Below are positions 1 to 8,331 of a DNA stretch of 61,722 nucleotides, piece after piece (the first letter of the stretch is position 1; each line of letters begins with the position of its first letter). The position numbers were made by a program, and so were the translations under genes. The stretch spans positions 28,540 to 90,261 of the forward strand of contig NZ_NEHB01000019.1 of the NCBI RefSeq assembly GCF_002127655.1. The letters are read 5' to 3'. The notes beneath the pieces are model-generated. The model had not been told where the DNA came from. It saw only the letters and a program-made list of their open reading frames with translations, and searched no databases. This DNA comes from Janthinobacterium sp. GW456P (GTDB taxonomy: Bacteria > Pseudomonadota > Gammaproteobacteria > Burkholderiales > Burkholderiaceae_D).

Positions 1-186
1 CCTGCCACTCAAAAGGAAATTGTTTGATGATGCTCATGCGCTCCCGCGACAACGATGATATGCGAGCGCGCAGTGTGCCACACAAATGACATTTCATGCG
101 TGAAACACATCACCGTGGCCCCAATTTCGCGCACCCGCCGCCAGGCGAAAAACGACGGGGACTACTCGCACTGCGCCACAATCGCC

Positions 187-192
187 TACAAT
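187..192 (+). promoter_or_regulatory. possible -10 box (TACAAT) just ahead of the first gene
   Basis: TACAAT ends only 6 bases before the ATG at 199. If it is a real -10 element, transcription would begin at or next to the start codon, giving a leaderless or nearly leaderless mRNA. No convincing -35 box is visible 16-18 bases upstream, and no Shine-Dalgarno sequence precedes the ATG. Bases 1-186 otherwise show nothing I can support as a gene. Confidence 0.3.
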
Positions 193-198
193 CTCGGG

Positions 199-1251
199 AT
201 GAATCAACTTACCCTCGTCCTGCCCTTCGCCTTGCCCAATGCCGAACTGGCTGCCGACCTGCTCAAGGTCTTGCAGGCGCCCGCGCTGGCGGCGCTGCTG
301 TCGCGCACCTCCACTTGCAATTTAGAAACCTTTGACAATGCCAACCGCCTGCTGCCGCATGAAGCGTGGCTGGCGCACGCCTTGGGCCTGTCACCCGCGC
401 CCAACGGCGCGGCGGCGCAGGCGGCCTTTGCCGCCCAGGCCATGCGCGGCTACGGCCTCGTGCCGGAACCGGGCGCACGCTACTTCCTGCTGCATCCGGC
501 CCACCTGGCCATCGCCCGCAGCCATATCAGCCTGGAAGAGTTGCGCCAGCTCAAGCTGAGCGAGACCGAGGGCCGCGCCCTGTTCGACATTGCTGCCCCG
601 TATTTCGACGAGATCGGCCAGCCGCTGGCGTATGGCGACGCGGGTACCTGGTTCATGCGCGCCGATGGCTGGTCCGACTTGCAGTGCGCCACGCCGGACG
701 CCGCCACCACGCAAGACCTGTCCGTCTGGATGCCGGAAGGGGAGCACGCGCGCGCCGCGCGCCGGCTGCAAAATGAAGTGCAGATGCTGTGGCATGAACA
801 CCCGGTCAATGCGGCGCGCGAAGAACGGGGCTTGAAAGCCATCAATGCGTTCTGGCTCTGGGGCGCCAGCGTGGCCACGGCGCAAGCTCCCGGCTGCGCC
901 GCCAGCCTGCATACGCATAACGCACCGGGCTGGCTGGCCGCGCTGGCGGAACCGGCGCAGCGCGATGCCAGTCTAAACAGTGTGCTGGCAAGCAAGCGGG
1001 ACGCGATCGTCGTGCCGGGCGGCCTGATCGAGGCGGCGCAGGCGCAGGAATGGGGCATGTGGCTGCAGCAGTTGCAAGCGCTGGAAGCGGACTGGTTCGC
1101 TCCCCTGCTGGCCGCCCTCAAGGACGGCCGCGTGGAGCAGCTGCGCCTGGTGCTCAGCCACCGCGACGCCTGGCTGGACTGCACCACCAGCAAGCACGCG
1201 CAGCGCAAATTCTGGCGCGCGATTTCCCTGAACAAGTTGAAAACATCATGA
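199..1251 (+). CDS. conserved protein encoded upstream of recJ (function unknown)
   Basis: A 350-residue soluble protein starting MNQLTLVLPFALP. The ATG at 199 is chosen because the frame upstream of it (from 55) has no protein-like composition. No signal peptide or membrane segment is visible. The 3' end overlaps the recJ start by 4 bases (ATGA), so translation is probably coupled to recJ. From memory, proteins of this kind sit beside recJ in many Burkholderiales and are sometimes labelled phosphoglycerate-mutase-like, but I see no catalytic motif that lets me confirm that. The conserved linkage suggests a role near DNA metabolism, which is inference only. Confidence 0.75.
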   Translation: MNQLTLVLPFALPNAELAADLLKVLQAPALAALLSRTSTCNLETFDNANRLLPHEAWLAHALGLSPAPNGAAAQAAFAAQAMRGYGLVPEPGARYFLLHPAHLAIARSHISLEELRQLKLSETEGRALFDIAAPYFDEIGQPLAYGDAGTWFMRADGWSDLQCATPDAATTQDLSVWMPEGEHARAARRLQNEVQMLWHEHPVNAAREERGLKAINAFWLWGASVATAQAPGCAASLHTHNAPGWLAALAEPAQRDASLNSVLASKRDAIVVPGGLIEAAQAQEWGMWLQQLQALEADWFAPLLAALKDGRVEQLRLVLSHRDAWLDCTTSKHAQRKFWRAISLNKLKTS

Positions 1252-2948
1252 CCCGTACCCGCATCGCCACCCGTCCCTGCCCCTACCGCGAATCCGAAAT
1301 GCTGCGCCAGGGCGGCATCCACCCCGTGCTGGCCCGGCTGTATGCTGCGCGCGGCCTGTCCGACGCGGCAGAACTGTCAAGCGAACTGGCTGCCCTGATG
1401 CCGCCGTCCGGCTTGCTGCACATCGGCGCGGCGGGCGCCTTCCTGGCCGACGCGATTGCCGCAAAAAAACGCATGGTCATCGTGGCCGACTACGATTGCG
1501 ACGGCGCCACCGCCTGTGCCGTGGCCATCCGCGGCTTGCGCGCCATGGGCGCCGACGTCGATTTCATCGTGCCCAACCGTTTTGAATACGGCTACGGCCT
1601 GACGCCGGAAATCGTTGCGCTCACCGCGCGCGAAAAGTCGCCCGACATCATCATCACCGTCGACAACGGCATCGCCAGCATCGACGGCGTAGCCGAAGCC
1701 AACCGGCGCGGCATCCAGGTCGTCGTCACCGACCACCATTTGCCGGCAGACACCCTGCCCGACGCGGCCGTCATCGTCAACCCGAACCAGCCCGCCTGCG
1801 GTTTTCCGTCCAAGCATCTGGCGGGGGTCGGCGTCGTGTTCTACGTCTTGCTGGCCCTGCGCGCCGAGCTGCGCAAGCGGGGCATCTTTGATGCGCAAAC
1901 GCAACCCAAGCTCGACAACCTGCTCGACCTGGTGGCGCTGGGCACGGTCGCCGACGTGGTGCGCCTCGATACGAACAACCGCATCCTCGTCGCGCAAGGC
2001 TTGAAACGCATGCGCAAGGGCAATATGCACGCGGGCGTGGCCGCCCTGTTCCGCGTGGCGGGCCGCGAAGCGCGCAGCGCCACGCCGTTCGACCTGGGCT
2101 TTGCCCTCGGGCCGCGCCTGAATGCGGCCGGCCGCCTGCAGGACATGTCGCTGGGCATCGAATGCCTGATCACGGACGACGAAGGCCGCGCCTGGGCGCT
2201 GGCCCAGCAACTGAACGACATCAACCTGAAGCGCCGCGAAATCGAGGCGGAAATGCAGGATACGGCCCTGCTGCACCTCGACGATTTCGAGCCGGCCAAC
2301 AGCAGCACCATCAGCGTCTTCGATGCATCGTGGCACCAGGGCGTGATCGGCATCGTCGCCTCGCGCCTGAAGGAAAAATTCTACCGCCCGACGATTACCT
2401 TTGCACCGGGCGCAGACGGCTGGATCAAGGGTTCCGGACGTTCGATTCCCGGCTTCCACCTGCGCGACGCGCTCGACCTCGTGTCGAAACGGGCGCCGAG
2501 CCTGATCGACAAGTTCGGCGGCCACGCCATGGCGGCCGGCTTGACCATCCGCGCCGACGCCTTCGAGGCGTTTTCCCAGGCCTTCGAAGCCGTGGGCCAG
2601 GCCTGGCTCAGCGCCCAACAGCTGGAACGGGTCGTGGAAACGGACGGCCCGCTGGAAGACGCCTACTACACGACGGCCTTCATCGAGCTGATGGATGGCC
2701 AGGTGTGGGGCCAGGGCTTCGCCCCGCCCGTCTTCTGCGACGAATTCCGCGTCGTCAGCCAGCGCATCCTCAAGGAACGGCATTTGAAACTGCTGCTGGA
2801 AAAGAACGGCGTGCGCTTCGACGCCATCTGGTTCGGCCACACGGACGCCCTGGGCGAACGCACAAGGGTCGCCTTCCGGCTTGATGCGAATGAATACAAT
2901 GGCACGACCAAGGTGCAATTGATGGTGGAGCACGCCGAGCCTGCGTAG
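1248..2948 (+). CDS. recJ: single-stranded-DNA-specific 5'-3' exonuclease RecJ
   Basis: A 566-residue DHH-superfamily nuclease that degrades single-stranded DNA 5' to 3' in RecF-pathway recombination and mismatch repair. The DHH phosphoesterase motifs are present: IVADYDCDGATA near residue 80, VDNGIAS, and VVVTDHH near residue 160. The DHHA1 nucleic-acid-binding motif GGHAMAAGL lies near residue 425, followed by a C-terminal OB-type region. The length is normal for the family. The ATG at 1248 overlaps the stop of the upstream gene, and the longer open frame to its left is only a shadow of that gene. Confidence 0.96.
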   Translation: MTRTRIATRPCPYRESEMLRQGGIHPVLARLYAARGLSDAAELSSELAALMPPSGLLHIGAAGAFLADAIAAKKRMVIVADYDCDGATACAVAIRGLRAMGADVDFIVPNRFEYGYGLTPEIVALTAREKSPDIIITVDNGIASIDGVAEANRRGIQVVVTDHHLPADTLPDAAVIVNPNQPACGFPSKHLAGVGVVFYVLLALRAELRKRGIFDAQTQPKLDNLLDLVALGTVADVVRLDTNNRILVAQGLKRMRKGNMHAGVAALFRVAGREARSATPFDLGFALGPRLNAAGRLQDMSLGIECLITDDEGRAWALAQQLNDINLKRREIEAEMQDTALLHLDDFEPANSSTISVFDASWHQGVIGIVASRLKEKFYRPTITFAPGADGWIKGSGRSIPGFHLRDALDLVSKRAPSLIDKFGGHAMAAGLTIRADAFEAFSQAFEAVGQAWLSAQQLERVVETDGPLEDAYYTTAFIELMDGQVWGQGFAPPVFCDEFRVVSQRILKERHLKLLLEKNGVRFDAIWFGHTDALGERTRVAFRLDANEYNGTTKVQLMVEHAEPA

Positions 2949-3056
2949 CGACACCTTCCGCTCGCTACGGTACTGTCCGGTGTTGCGACGTTTGTGGTCT
3001 TACGCCTGTCACAACGCTGGCTGGAACATCCCTGCACTCCACCTGAAAGCAACTTC

Positions 3057-3464
3057 ATGTTGACCGGCCTGAACCACCTTACCCTCTCCGTACGCGATCT
3101 TGATCGCAGCGTCGTCTTTTATCGCGACCTGCTGGGCCTGCGCCTGCATGCGCGCTGGGAGCGGGGCGCCTACCTGTCGGCAGGGGATTTGTGGCTGTGC
3201 CTGTCGCTGGATGCGGGCGCGGCGATCAGCGCAAGCGGCTACACGCACTATGCGTTTTCCATTTCGCAGGAAGACTTTCCCGCCTTTGCCGCCCGCCTGC
3301 GCACGGCTGGCGTGGCGGAATGGCAGCACAACCGCAGCGCCGGCGATTCCCTGTATTTCCTCGACCCGGACGGCCACCAGCTGGAAATCCATGTGGGCAG
3401 CCTCGCGCAGCGGCTGGCCGCCTGCCGCGCGGCGCCGTACCAGGGCATGGCATTCGAAGACTGA
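3057..3464 (+). CDS. fosA: FosA-type fosfomycin glutathione transferase (VOC fold)
   Basis: A 135-residue glyoxalase/VOC-fold enzyme predicted to add glutathione to the epoxide of fosfomycin in the cytoplasm. It aligns without gaps to the remembered Pseudomonas aeruginosa FosA sequence: N-terminus [10 protein letters not shown], metal ligands His7, His64 and Glu110, plus Thr9, Ser94, Ser98, Tyr100 and Arg119. Two usually conserved positions differ: residue 90 is Gln where FosA has Lys (context EWQHNRS), and residue 95 is Ala where FosA has Glu (RSAGDS). Both belong to the substrate/potassium-binding region, so activity may be reduced or shifted. The ATG at 3057 matches the family start exactly; the open frame 21 codons longer is not family-like. 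It appears chromosomal, with no mobile element nearby. Confidence 0.9.
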   Translation: MLTGLNHLTLSVRDLDRSVVFYRDLLGLRLHARWERGAYLSAGDLWLCLSLDAGAAISASGYTHYAFSISQEDFPAFAARLRTAGVAEWQHNRSAGDSLYFLDPDGHQLEIHVGSLAQRLAACRAAPYQGMAFED

Positions 3465-3729
3465 TGCTCGAATACAATATTCGATAAATTCATTAAATTC
3501 ATTAATATATCGTCGAGAGCAAGCACCGTTGCTGCAAAAAAACACTGTCACCCGTCGATATCCGTCCGATAATCTTGTATTGAAGGCTTATTCAAGCTGA
3601 CAAGATTCCGTCCTGGAATGGGCAAAATCACCACACTTCATTGTGAAAATAAAAATATTGATTGAAAATAGTTAACACTTATTTGGCAAATTCACTAGAA
3701 TTGATAACGCATCTTGAAGTTCTTGAGGA
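3465..3729. other. AT-rich intergenic leader between fosA and the riboswitch
   Basis: No gene is seen here. Base composition drops sharply in GC compared with the neighbours. It holds a short inverted repeat (TCGAATA...TATTCGA, 3470-3486) just after the fosA stop. It presumably also carries the promoter of the riboswitch-protease transcript; TTGGCA at 3683-3688 is a possible -35 element, but no matching -10 at standard spacing is clear. Confidence 0.5.
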
Positions 3730-3827
3730 TGCATGATCAGTTCTGAGGGCAAACCCGTCGAAAGGCGGGGACGCAAAGCCACCGGCCTACCGCGCGCAAG
3801 CGCCATGGCAGCGGGGCTGCCAATGCA
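3730..3827 (+). ncRNA. cyclic di-GMP-I (GEMM-I) riboswitch aptamer
   Basis: The conserved core is easy to read. AGGGCAAACC (about 3746-3755) is followed by a GAAA-tetraloop stem (CCCGTC-GAAA-GGCGGG), then ACGCAAAGCC and CCGGCCT (3771-3787). The tetraloop-receptor helix GGCAGCGGGGCTGCC lies at 3807-3821. A tentative P1 pairs TGCAT (3730-3734) with ATGCA (3823-3827). It lies 80 bases ahead of the sedolisin gene. There is no U-tract terminator between them, so control is probably on translation or by Rho. CAATGCA (3821-3827) can pair instead with TGCATTG (3863-3869), a plausible switch helix. Whether c-di-GMP turns the gene on or off cannot be read from the sequence. Confidence 0.93.
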
Positions 3828-3907
3828 GGGCCGGGACCGCCAGCGCGCGGCGCCAGCCTCGATGCATTGTCGAGATGTGGCCCTCGCCCAACTCGGAGAG
3901 TTTCGCC

Positions 3908-6451
3908 ATGAAAAAATTCATTCCCCTGCAGCCCCGCCACAGGCCAGCGCCGCCCGCCGCCATCGCCACGGCCGCGACACAGTTCAGTGTCGAGGTACCC
4001 GTCCTCCCCGCCGGCGTCGGCGCGCTGGTGGCGCAGCCGATGTTCCATGCGGCACCGGCCCTGCTCGATGCGCCTGACGGGCGCGACAACGCCAACAGCA
4101 GCGGCTCTGCCCACTGGCGCCCGCACCTGCAGCGCGTGCCCCGCGCCATGGCGGACATGGCCACGCGCCGCCTGACGGCGCAAAAGATCGCCGCTGCGGA
4201 ACAGGCGGCGCAGGATATCGCGCCGCTGCTGGACGGCGCCGCCGCGCCGATGGCCGGCAGCAGCGTGGTGGCCACCTACTCGCCCGCGCAAATCCGCGCC
4301 GCCTACGACCTGCCCGCCCTGCCGGCGGCGGGCACGGCGCTGACGCCGGCCCAGGCGGCCCAGCTGGGCGCGGGGCAGACGATCTACATCGTCGATGCCA
4401 TGCATAACCCGAACGCGGCGGCCGAACTGGCCATCTTCAACCAGAAATTCGGCTTGCCCGGCTGCACCACCAAGGCCATCGCCACGAATGCCAGCCTGCC
4501 CCTGCCGCCCGCCCCGGCCAGCGGCTGCGAATTTTCCGTCGTGTACAACACGCCATCGAGCACGATGACGGCCACCGCGCCCGCCTATAACTCGGGCTGG
4601 GCCATGGAAATCGCGCTAGACGTGCAATGGGCACATGCCACGGCGCCGCTGGCACGCATCGTGCTGATCGAGGCGCCCGACGCGTCCATCAACGGCCTGC
4701 TGGGCGCCGTGCGCCTGGCCAACCTGATGGGGCCTGGCGTCGTTTCGATGAGCTTTGGCGCCGCCGAAGGCAGCTGGACGGCCTCCGTCGACAGCGCCTT
4801 CACGGGCAAGAACATGAGCTACCTGGCCGCCACGGGCGATTCGGGCAGCGGCGTGTCCTGGCCCTCCGTGTCGCCCAACGTGCTGGCCGTCGGCGGCACC
4901 ACGCTCAGCTACAGCGGCAGCGGCGTGCGCAGCGAAGCGGCCTGGTCCGGCACGGGCGGCGGCATCAGCGCCTACACGGCCCTGCCCAGCTACCAGACGG
5001 CCAGCGTGCCCGGCCTGACCAATCTGCTGCGGCGCAACGTGGCCGACGTGGCCTTCAATGCCGACCCCGCCACGGGCCAGTACACGGCCGTGATGGCACA
5101 AGGCAGCAGCACCGCCAGCTGGCTCAGCATCGGGGGCACCAGCCTGTCCACGCCGCAATGGGCCGGCCTGGTCGCCATCGCCAACGCCAGCCGCGCGCTG
5201 CAGGCCAAGACAGCGCTCGGCTTGCCGCACAGCATGCTGTACGGCCAGATCGCCACCGTACCCGGCACCTTTGCCAGCAGCTTTACCGACATCACGCGCG
5301 GCAGCAACGGCACCTGCAGCGTATGCACGGCCAGGGTTGGCTATGACCCGCTGGGCGGCCTGGGCACGCCGAACGTGAAAAGCCTGCTGGCCAGCCTGTC
5401 GGGCACGCAGATCGCCACGGCCGCTCCCGTGGTGGCGCCGGCCAGCATCAGCGGCGCGGCCGGCAAGCCGCTGTCGTTCACCGTGGCGGCCAGCGCGGCC
5501 AATCCCCTCAGCTACACCATGCTGGGCGCGCCGGCCGGCATGAGCATCGCCTCGACGGGCGTGGTCAGCTGGGCCGCGCCCGTCACGGGCACGTATGCCG
5601 TGACCATGGTGGCCAAAGATAGCGTCACTGGCCTGACCGGCCAGGGCGTGACCAGCATCGTCATCGCCCCCGTCGCGCCTCCCGTCGTCGCGGCCGGCGC
5701 CATCACGGGCAAGGTCGGCACGGCGCTGGCGTTCAATGTCAGCGTCACGGCCGCCAATCCCGTCAGCTACGCGCTGAGCGGGGCGCCGGCCGGCATGGCC
5801 ATCAGCAGCGCCGGCCTCGTGAGCTGGGCGGCACCCGTGGCCGGCACCTACGCCGTCACCGTGACGGCCACGGACAGCAAGACTGGCCTGAGCGGCAAGG
5901 GCGTGTACACGGTGGCCATCGCCGCCCCGCTGCCGCCCGTGGTGACGGTCGCCAGCGTCAGCGGCAAGCCCGGCGTGGCCCTGTCGTTCACGGCCACGGT
6001 GGTGGCGCCCAACCCCGTCACGTACAGCCTGTCGGGCGCGCCGTCCGGCATGACCGTCAATGCCGCCGGCGTCGTCAGCTGGGCCAGTCCCGTGCTGGGC
6101 AGCTACAGCGTGACCGTCATCGCCAAAGATACGAAAACGGGCTTGACGGGCCAGGCCGTGGCCACGGTGAAAATCGCCGCCGCCGGCCCTACGATCAGCG
6201 CCGCCGCCATGACGGGCGTGGCCGGCAAGGCCATGAGCGCTAGCATCGTGCTGACGGCGCCAGGTGCGACCTCGCTGCGGATCTCGATCGACGGCGCGCC
6301 GCTGGGCATGCAGTTTTCCATGAGCGGCCTGACCATCACGGCCTACTGGCCGCAGCCGGTGGCCGGCAGCTATACGCTGAAGGTAGTGGCGCTGGACAAT
6401 AACGGCTTGACGGCGCAGCTGAACATACCCGTGACCGTCACGGCACGATAA
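3908..6451 (+). CDS. sedolisin (S53) family serine-carboxyl peptidase with Ig-like repeats
   Basis: An 847-residue acid-type endopeptidase. The S53 catalytic set is visible: Glu234 and Asp238 in MEIALDVQW, oxyanion Asp311 in ATGDSGSG, and Ser412 in IGGTSLSTPQW. A calcium-site region (FTDITRGSNG near 459 and GYDPLGGLGTPN near 479) closes the domain. From about residue 507, four tandem repeats of 80-90 residues follow (pattern GKPLSFTV...APAGMSI...GVVSWAAPV.G.YAV), resembling putative Ig/He_PIG modules that attach proteins to surfaces or matrix. The N-terminus (MKKFIPLQPRHRP) lacks a clear hydrophobic signal core, so the export route is uncertain. The ATG at 3908 follows GGAGAG at 3895-3900. 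The gene sits directly behind a c-di-GMP-I riboswitch. Confidence 0.9.
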   Translation: MKKFIPLQPRHRPAPPAAIATAATQFSVEVPVLPAGVGALVAQPMFHAAPALLDAPDGRDNANSSGSAHWRPHLQRVPRAMADMATRRLTAQKIAAAEQAAQDIAPLLDGAAAPMAGSSVVATYSPAQIRAAYDLPALPAAGTALTPAQAAQLGAGQTIYIVDAMHNPNAAAELAIFNQKFGLPGCTTKAIATNASLPLPPAPASGCEFSVVYNTPSSTMTATAPAYNSGWAMEIALDVQWAHATAPLARIVLIEAPDASINGLLGAVRLANLMGPGVVSMSFGAAEGSWTASVDSAFTGKNMSYLAATGDSGSGVSWPSVSPNVLAVGGTTLSYSGSGVRSEAAWSGTGGGISAYTALPSYQTASVPGLTNLLRRNVADVAFNADPATGQYTAVMAQGSSTASWLSIGGTSLSTPQWAGLVAIANASRALQAKTALGLPHSMLYGQIATVPGTFASSFTDITRGSNGTCSVCTARVGYDPLGGLGTPNVKSLLASLSGTQIATAAPVVAPASISGAAGKPLSFTVAASAANPLSYTMLGAPAGMSIASTGVVSWAAPVTGTYAVTMVAKDSVTGLTGQGVTSIVIAPVAPPVVAAGAITGKVGTALAFNVSVTAANPVSYALSGAPAGMAISSAGLVSWAAPVAGTYAVTVTATDSKTGLSGKGVYTVAIAAPLPPVVTVASVSGKPGVALSFTATVVAPNPVTYSLSGAPSGMTVNAAGVVSWASPVLGSYSVTVIAKDTKTGLTGQAVATVKIAAAGPTISAAAMTGVAGKAMSASIVLTAPGATSLRISIDGAPLGMQFSMSGLTITAYWPQPVAGSYTLKVVALDNNGLTAQLNIPVTVTAR

Positions 6452-6474
6452 GCTGGCGCAACCGTCCACCCTGC

Positions 6475-6513
6475 GGGGCGCAGCGGGACTCACGTCCTGC
6501 CGCGCCCCGTTTT
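6475..6513 (+). terminator. intrinsic terminator after the sedolisin gene
   Basis: GGGGCG...CGCCCC forms the outer stem, extended by an 8-base arm with one mismatch (CAGCGGGA / TCCTGCCG). The loop is CTCACG and a GTTTT run follows. It lies 23 bases after the protease stop. Confidence 0.8.
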
Positions 6514-6592
6514 GCATGCGTGCGGCCCTTGCAGCGAATCCATAAAAGGAGTATAAATAATCCATAAACAGAGTTTTATTGAAGGACATATC

Positions 6593-7030
6593 ATGAATCT
6601 CGCCTACGCCTACCCCAAGAGCCGCTTCGAGCCGGACATCCTCGTCGACCTGAACGCCAAAGCCGAGCGCGAGCGATTGTCGCAGGCGGCATTGAAGGGC
6701 TTTTTCAAGCTGGCCGCCGCGTGGAAACTGCGCGACGACGATGCGCGCGAATTGCTGGGCGGCCTGTCCAGCAGCGCCTGGTACGAGTGGAAGAAGCACC
6801 CGGACCGGGTACTGGAAGTGGACCGCATCACGCGTATTTCCTATTTGCTCGGCATCTACAAGGCCCTGCACATCCTGTACGGCGACAAGCTGGCCGACGA
6901 ATGGGTAAGCTTGCCCAACAAGAACCCCATCTTCGGCGGCCGCACGCCCCTGTCGCAGATGCTGGCTGGCGGCTTGCTGGCCATGCAGACCGTGCGCAAG
7001 CTGCTCGATGCGCGCCGCGGAGGGCTGTGA
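6593..7030 (+). CDS. Xre/MbcA/ParS-type antitoxin of a RES toxin-antitoxin pair
   Basis: A 145-residue protein with the layout of Xre-MbcA-ParS antitoxins. The N-terminal helical HTH-like part covers about residues 28-85 (LSQAALKGFFKLAAAWKL, then SSSAWYEWKKHPDRVL). The C-terminal toxin-binding MbcA/ParS segment covers about 85-145 and contains the typical NPIFGGRTPLSQML, which normally plugs the toxin's NAD pocket. Its stop overlaps the toxin's GTG start (GTGA, 7027-7030), so antitoxin is made first and the pair is translationally coupled. By family analogy it should repress its own promoter. AT-rich DNA at 6541-6592 probably holds that promoter. Confidence 0.9.
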   Translation: MNLAYAYPKSRFEPDILVDLNAKAERERLSQAALKGFFKLAAAWKLRDDDARELLGGLSSSAWYEWKKHPDRVLEVDRITRISYLLGIYKALHILYGDKLADEWVSLPNKNPIFGGRTPLSQMLAGGLLAMQTVRKLLDARRGGL

Positions 7031-7740
7031 TCGTGCCGGTCGCCGTGGATTCCGCCCTGCCGCCGCTGGCCGCCTTGCGCCAGATCGACACTTGCCGCCT
7101 GATCCCGTCGCGCTTCGCCGACATGGAGGATTCCGTGCTGGCGCCGCTGGCCGAGGACGACGACCACCTGCGCGAGCTGTTCGAACTCGATAACGCGACC
7201 AACGCGCGCCTCGTGGCCGAGTACGGCGGCGCGCCAGGAATTGGCGTGGACGAGCTGGTTTTTGGCGTGCCGCACTTTCGCATCATTAACGCCGCCTACA
7301 CGTATGCCCGCCCGGAAGGAGCGCGCTTCAACGATGGCGAACGGGGCGCCTGGTATTGCGCCTTCGACATGTCCACGGCGCTGGCCGAGATCATTTTCCA
7401 CAAGACCGTGGAATACCAGGAAATCGACTATTTCGACGACAGCGTCAGCTATCAGTCGCTGCTGGCCGATTTTTCCGCCAGCTTCCACGACCTGCGCGGC
7501 CAGGAACGCTATGCGGCTTGCCTGGACCCGGCCAGCTACATCGCTTCGCAAGACCTGGCCGCCATCCTGCTCGACGCCGGTTCCATGGGCGTGATCTTCC
7601 CCAGCGTCCGGCACGCCAGCGGCACCAACCTGGCCTGCTTCCGCCCTGCCCTGGTGGGCAATGTTCGCAAAGGCGCCGCCTATCGGTTAACATGGCAGGG
7701 TACGCCGACGCCGCAGGTGGAAGCCATCCCTGGCAAATAA
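7027..7740 (+). CDS. RES-domain NAD+-degrading toxin
   Basis: A 237-residue RES toxin; family members phosphorolyse or hydrolyse NAD+ and stop growth. The three residues that name the family are placed as expected: Arg in ARPEGARFNDGERGAWYCA, Glu in MSTALAEIIFHKTVEY, and Ser in FPSVRHASGTNLACF. The GTG at 7027, overlapping the antitoxin stop, is preferred over the open frame reaching back to 6721, which runs through the antitoxin gene in another frame. The gene looks intact. The last 60 bases carry a sequence (CGGTTAACATGGC) that recurs at 8290-8302 and may be a promoter element for the next gene. Confidence 0.9.
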   Translation: MIVPVAVDSALPPLAALRQIDTCRLIPSRFADMEDSVLAPLAEDDDHLRELFELDNATNARLVAEYGGAPGIGVDELVFGVPHFRIINAAYTYARPEGARFNDGERGAWYCAFDMSTALAEIIFHKTVEYQEIDYFDDSVSYQSLLADFSASFHDLRGQERYAACLDPASYIASQDLAAILLDAGSMGVIFPSVRHASGTNLACFRPALVGNVRKGAAYRLTWQGTPTPQVEAIPGK

Positions 7741-7782
7741 ACCGCGCGCACCGGTACCCGACTCACCGCAACCTGAGCTCAC

Positions 7783-8103
7783 ATGCAAACTAATCCTGAA
7801 AAAGACACCGAACTGCGCCATAAAGTGAACAGCGAAACGGCCCGCCTGGCCTGGAGCGAACTGGAAAAGCACTTCGCCCAAGGCAATGTCGTCTGGATCG
7901 CCAATGAACTGGACCTGGTCGAAGTGGCCGTGCGCATCTCGCACGACGACAAGGCCACCATCACGCAATGGATGGTTGACGGCAAAGTCGCCAAGGTCTC
8001 GGACCAGCAGGCGCTGGAGTGGCAGGCCGCCGATGCGTCCCTGTGGGCCGTCGTCGTCAGCCCGTTCATCCTGGTGCAGCAGGAAAAACCCACCCGGCAT
8101 TGA
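7783..8103 (+). CDS. DUF2288 family protein
   Basis: A 106-residue cytoplasmic protein matching the remembered DUF2288 pattern: LNxETAxxxWxELxxxFAxGxVxxV (here VNSETARLAWSELEKHFAQG), and LVEVA...DD. ATxxWM. The family is widespread in proteobacteria with no known function. The ATG at 7783 is the natural start. It follows the toxin gene by 42 bases and is probably transcribed separately. Confidence 0.8.
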   Translation: MQTNPEKDTELRHKVNSETARLAWSELEKHFAQGNVVWIANELDLVEVAVRISHDDKATITQWMVDGKVAKVSDQQALEWQAADASLWAVVVSPFILVQQEKPTRH

Positions 8104-8331
8104 CGCCGCCGCGCACGCTCGCCATGACCGGGGGCCGGCAATCCATCGTCCCGTTCAGACGCGGGCTCACACTGGCCTTGTTGACGGGCGAGGCAGGGTC
8201 CGCCGTGCGGTCAAGCGATCATCGGCATGGCCGGCGGCAAGCTTGCTATCGCCGTACTGGCTGAGTAGTGCGCCCTGGCCGTGGCCTGTCGGTTAACATG
8301 GCGGGCACCACTAGTCGAGAACTGATACCGC

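Noticed and set aside
3470..3486. Hairpin TCGAATA/TATTCGA after fosA as terminator
   Set aside because: The stem is AT-rich and short with no T-run following; termination here is not supported.
4616..6871. 751-codon minus-strand open frame opposite the sedolisin gene
   Set aside because: It is low-complexity (Gly/His/Arg/Ala-rich) and exactly antisense to a gene with clear catalytic motifs; such frames arise in GC-rich DNA.
6721..7026. Longer RES toxin start
   Set aside because: This part runs through the antitoxin gene in another frame; the GTG at 7027 gives a family-length toxin.
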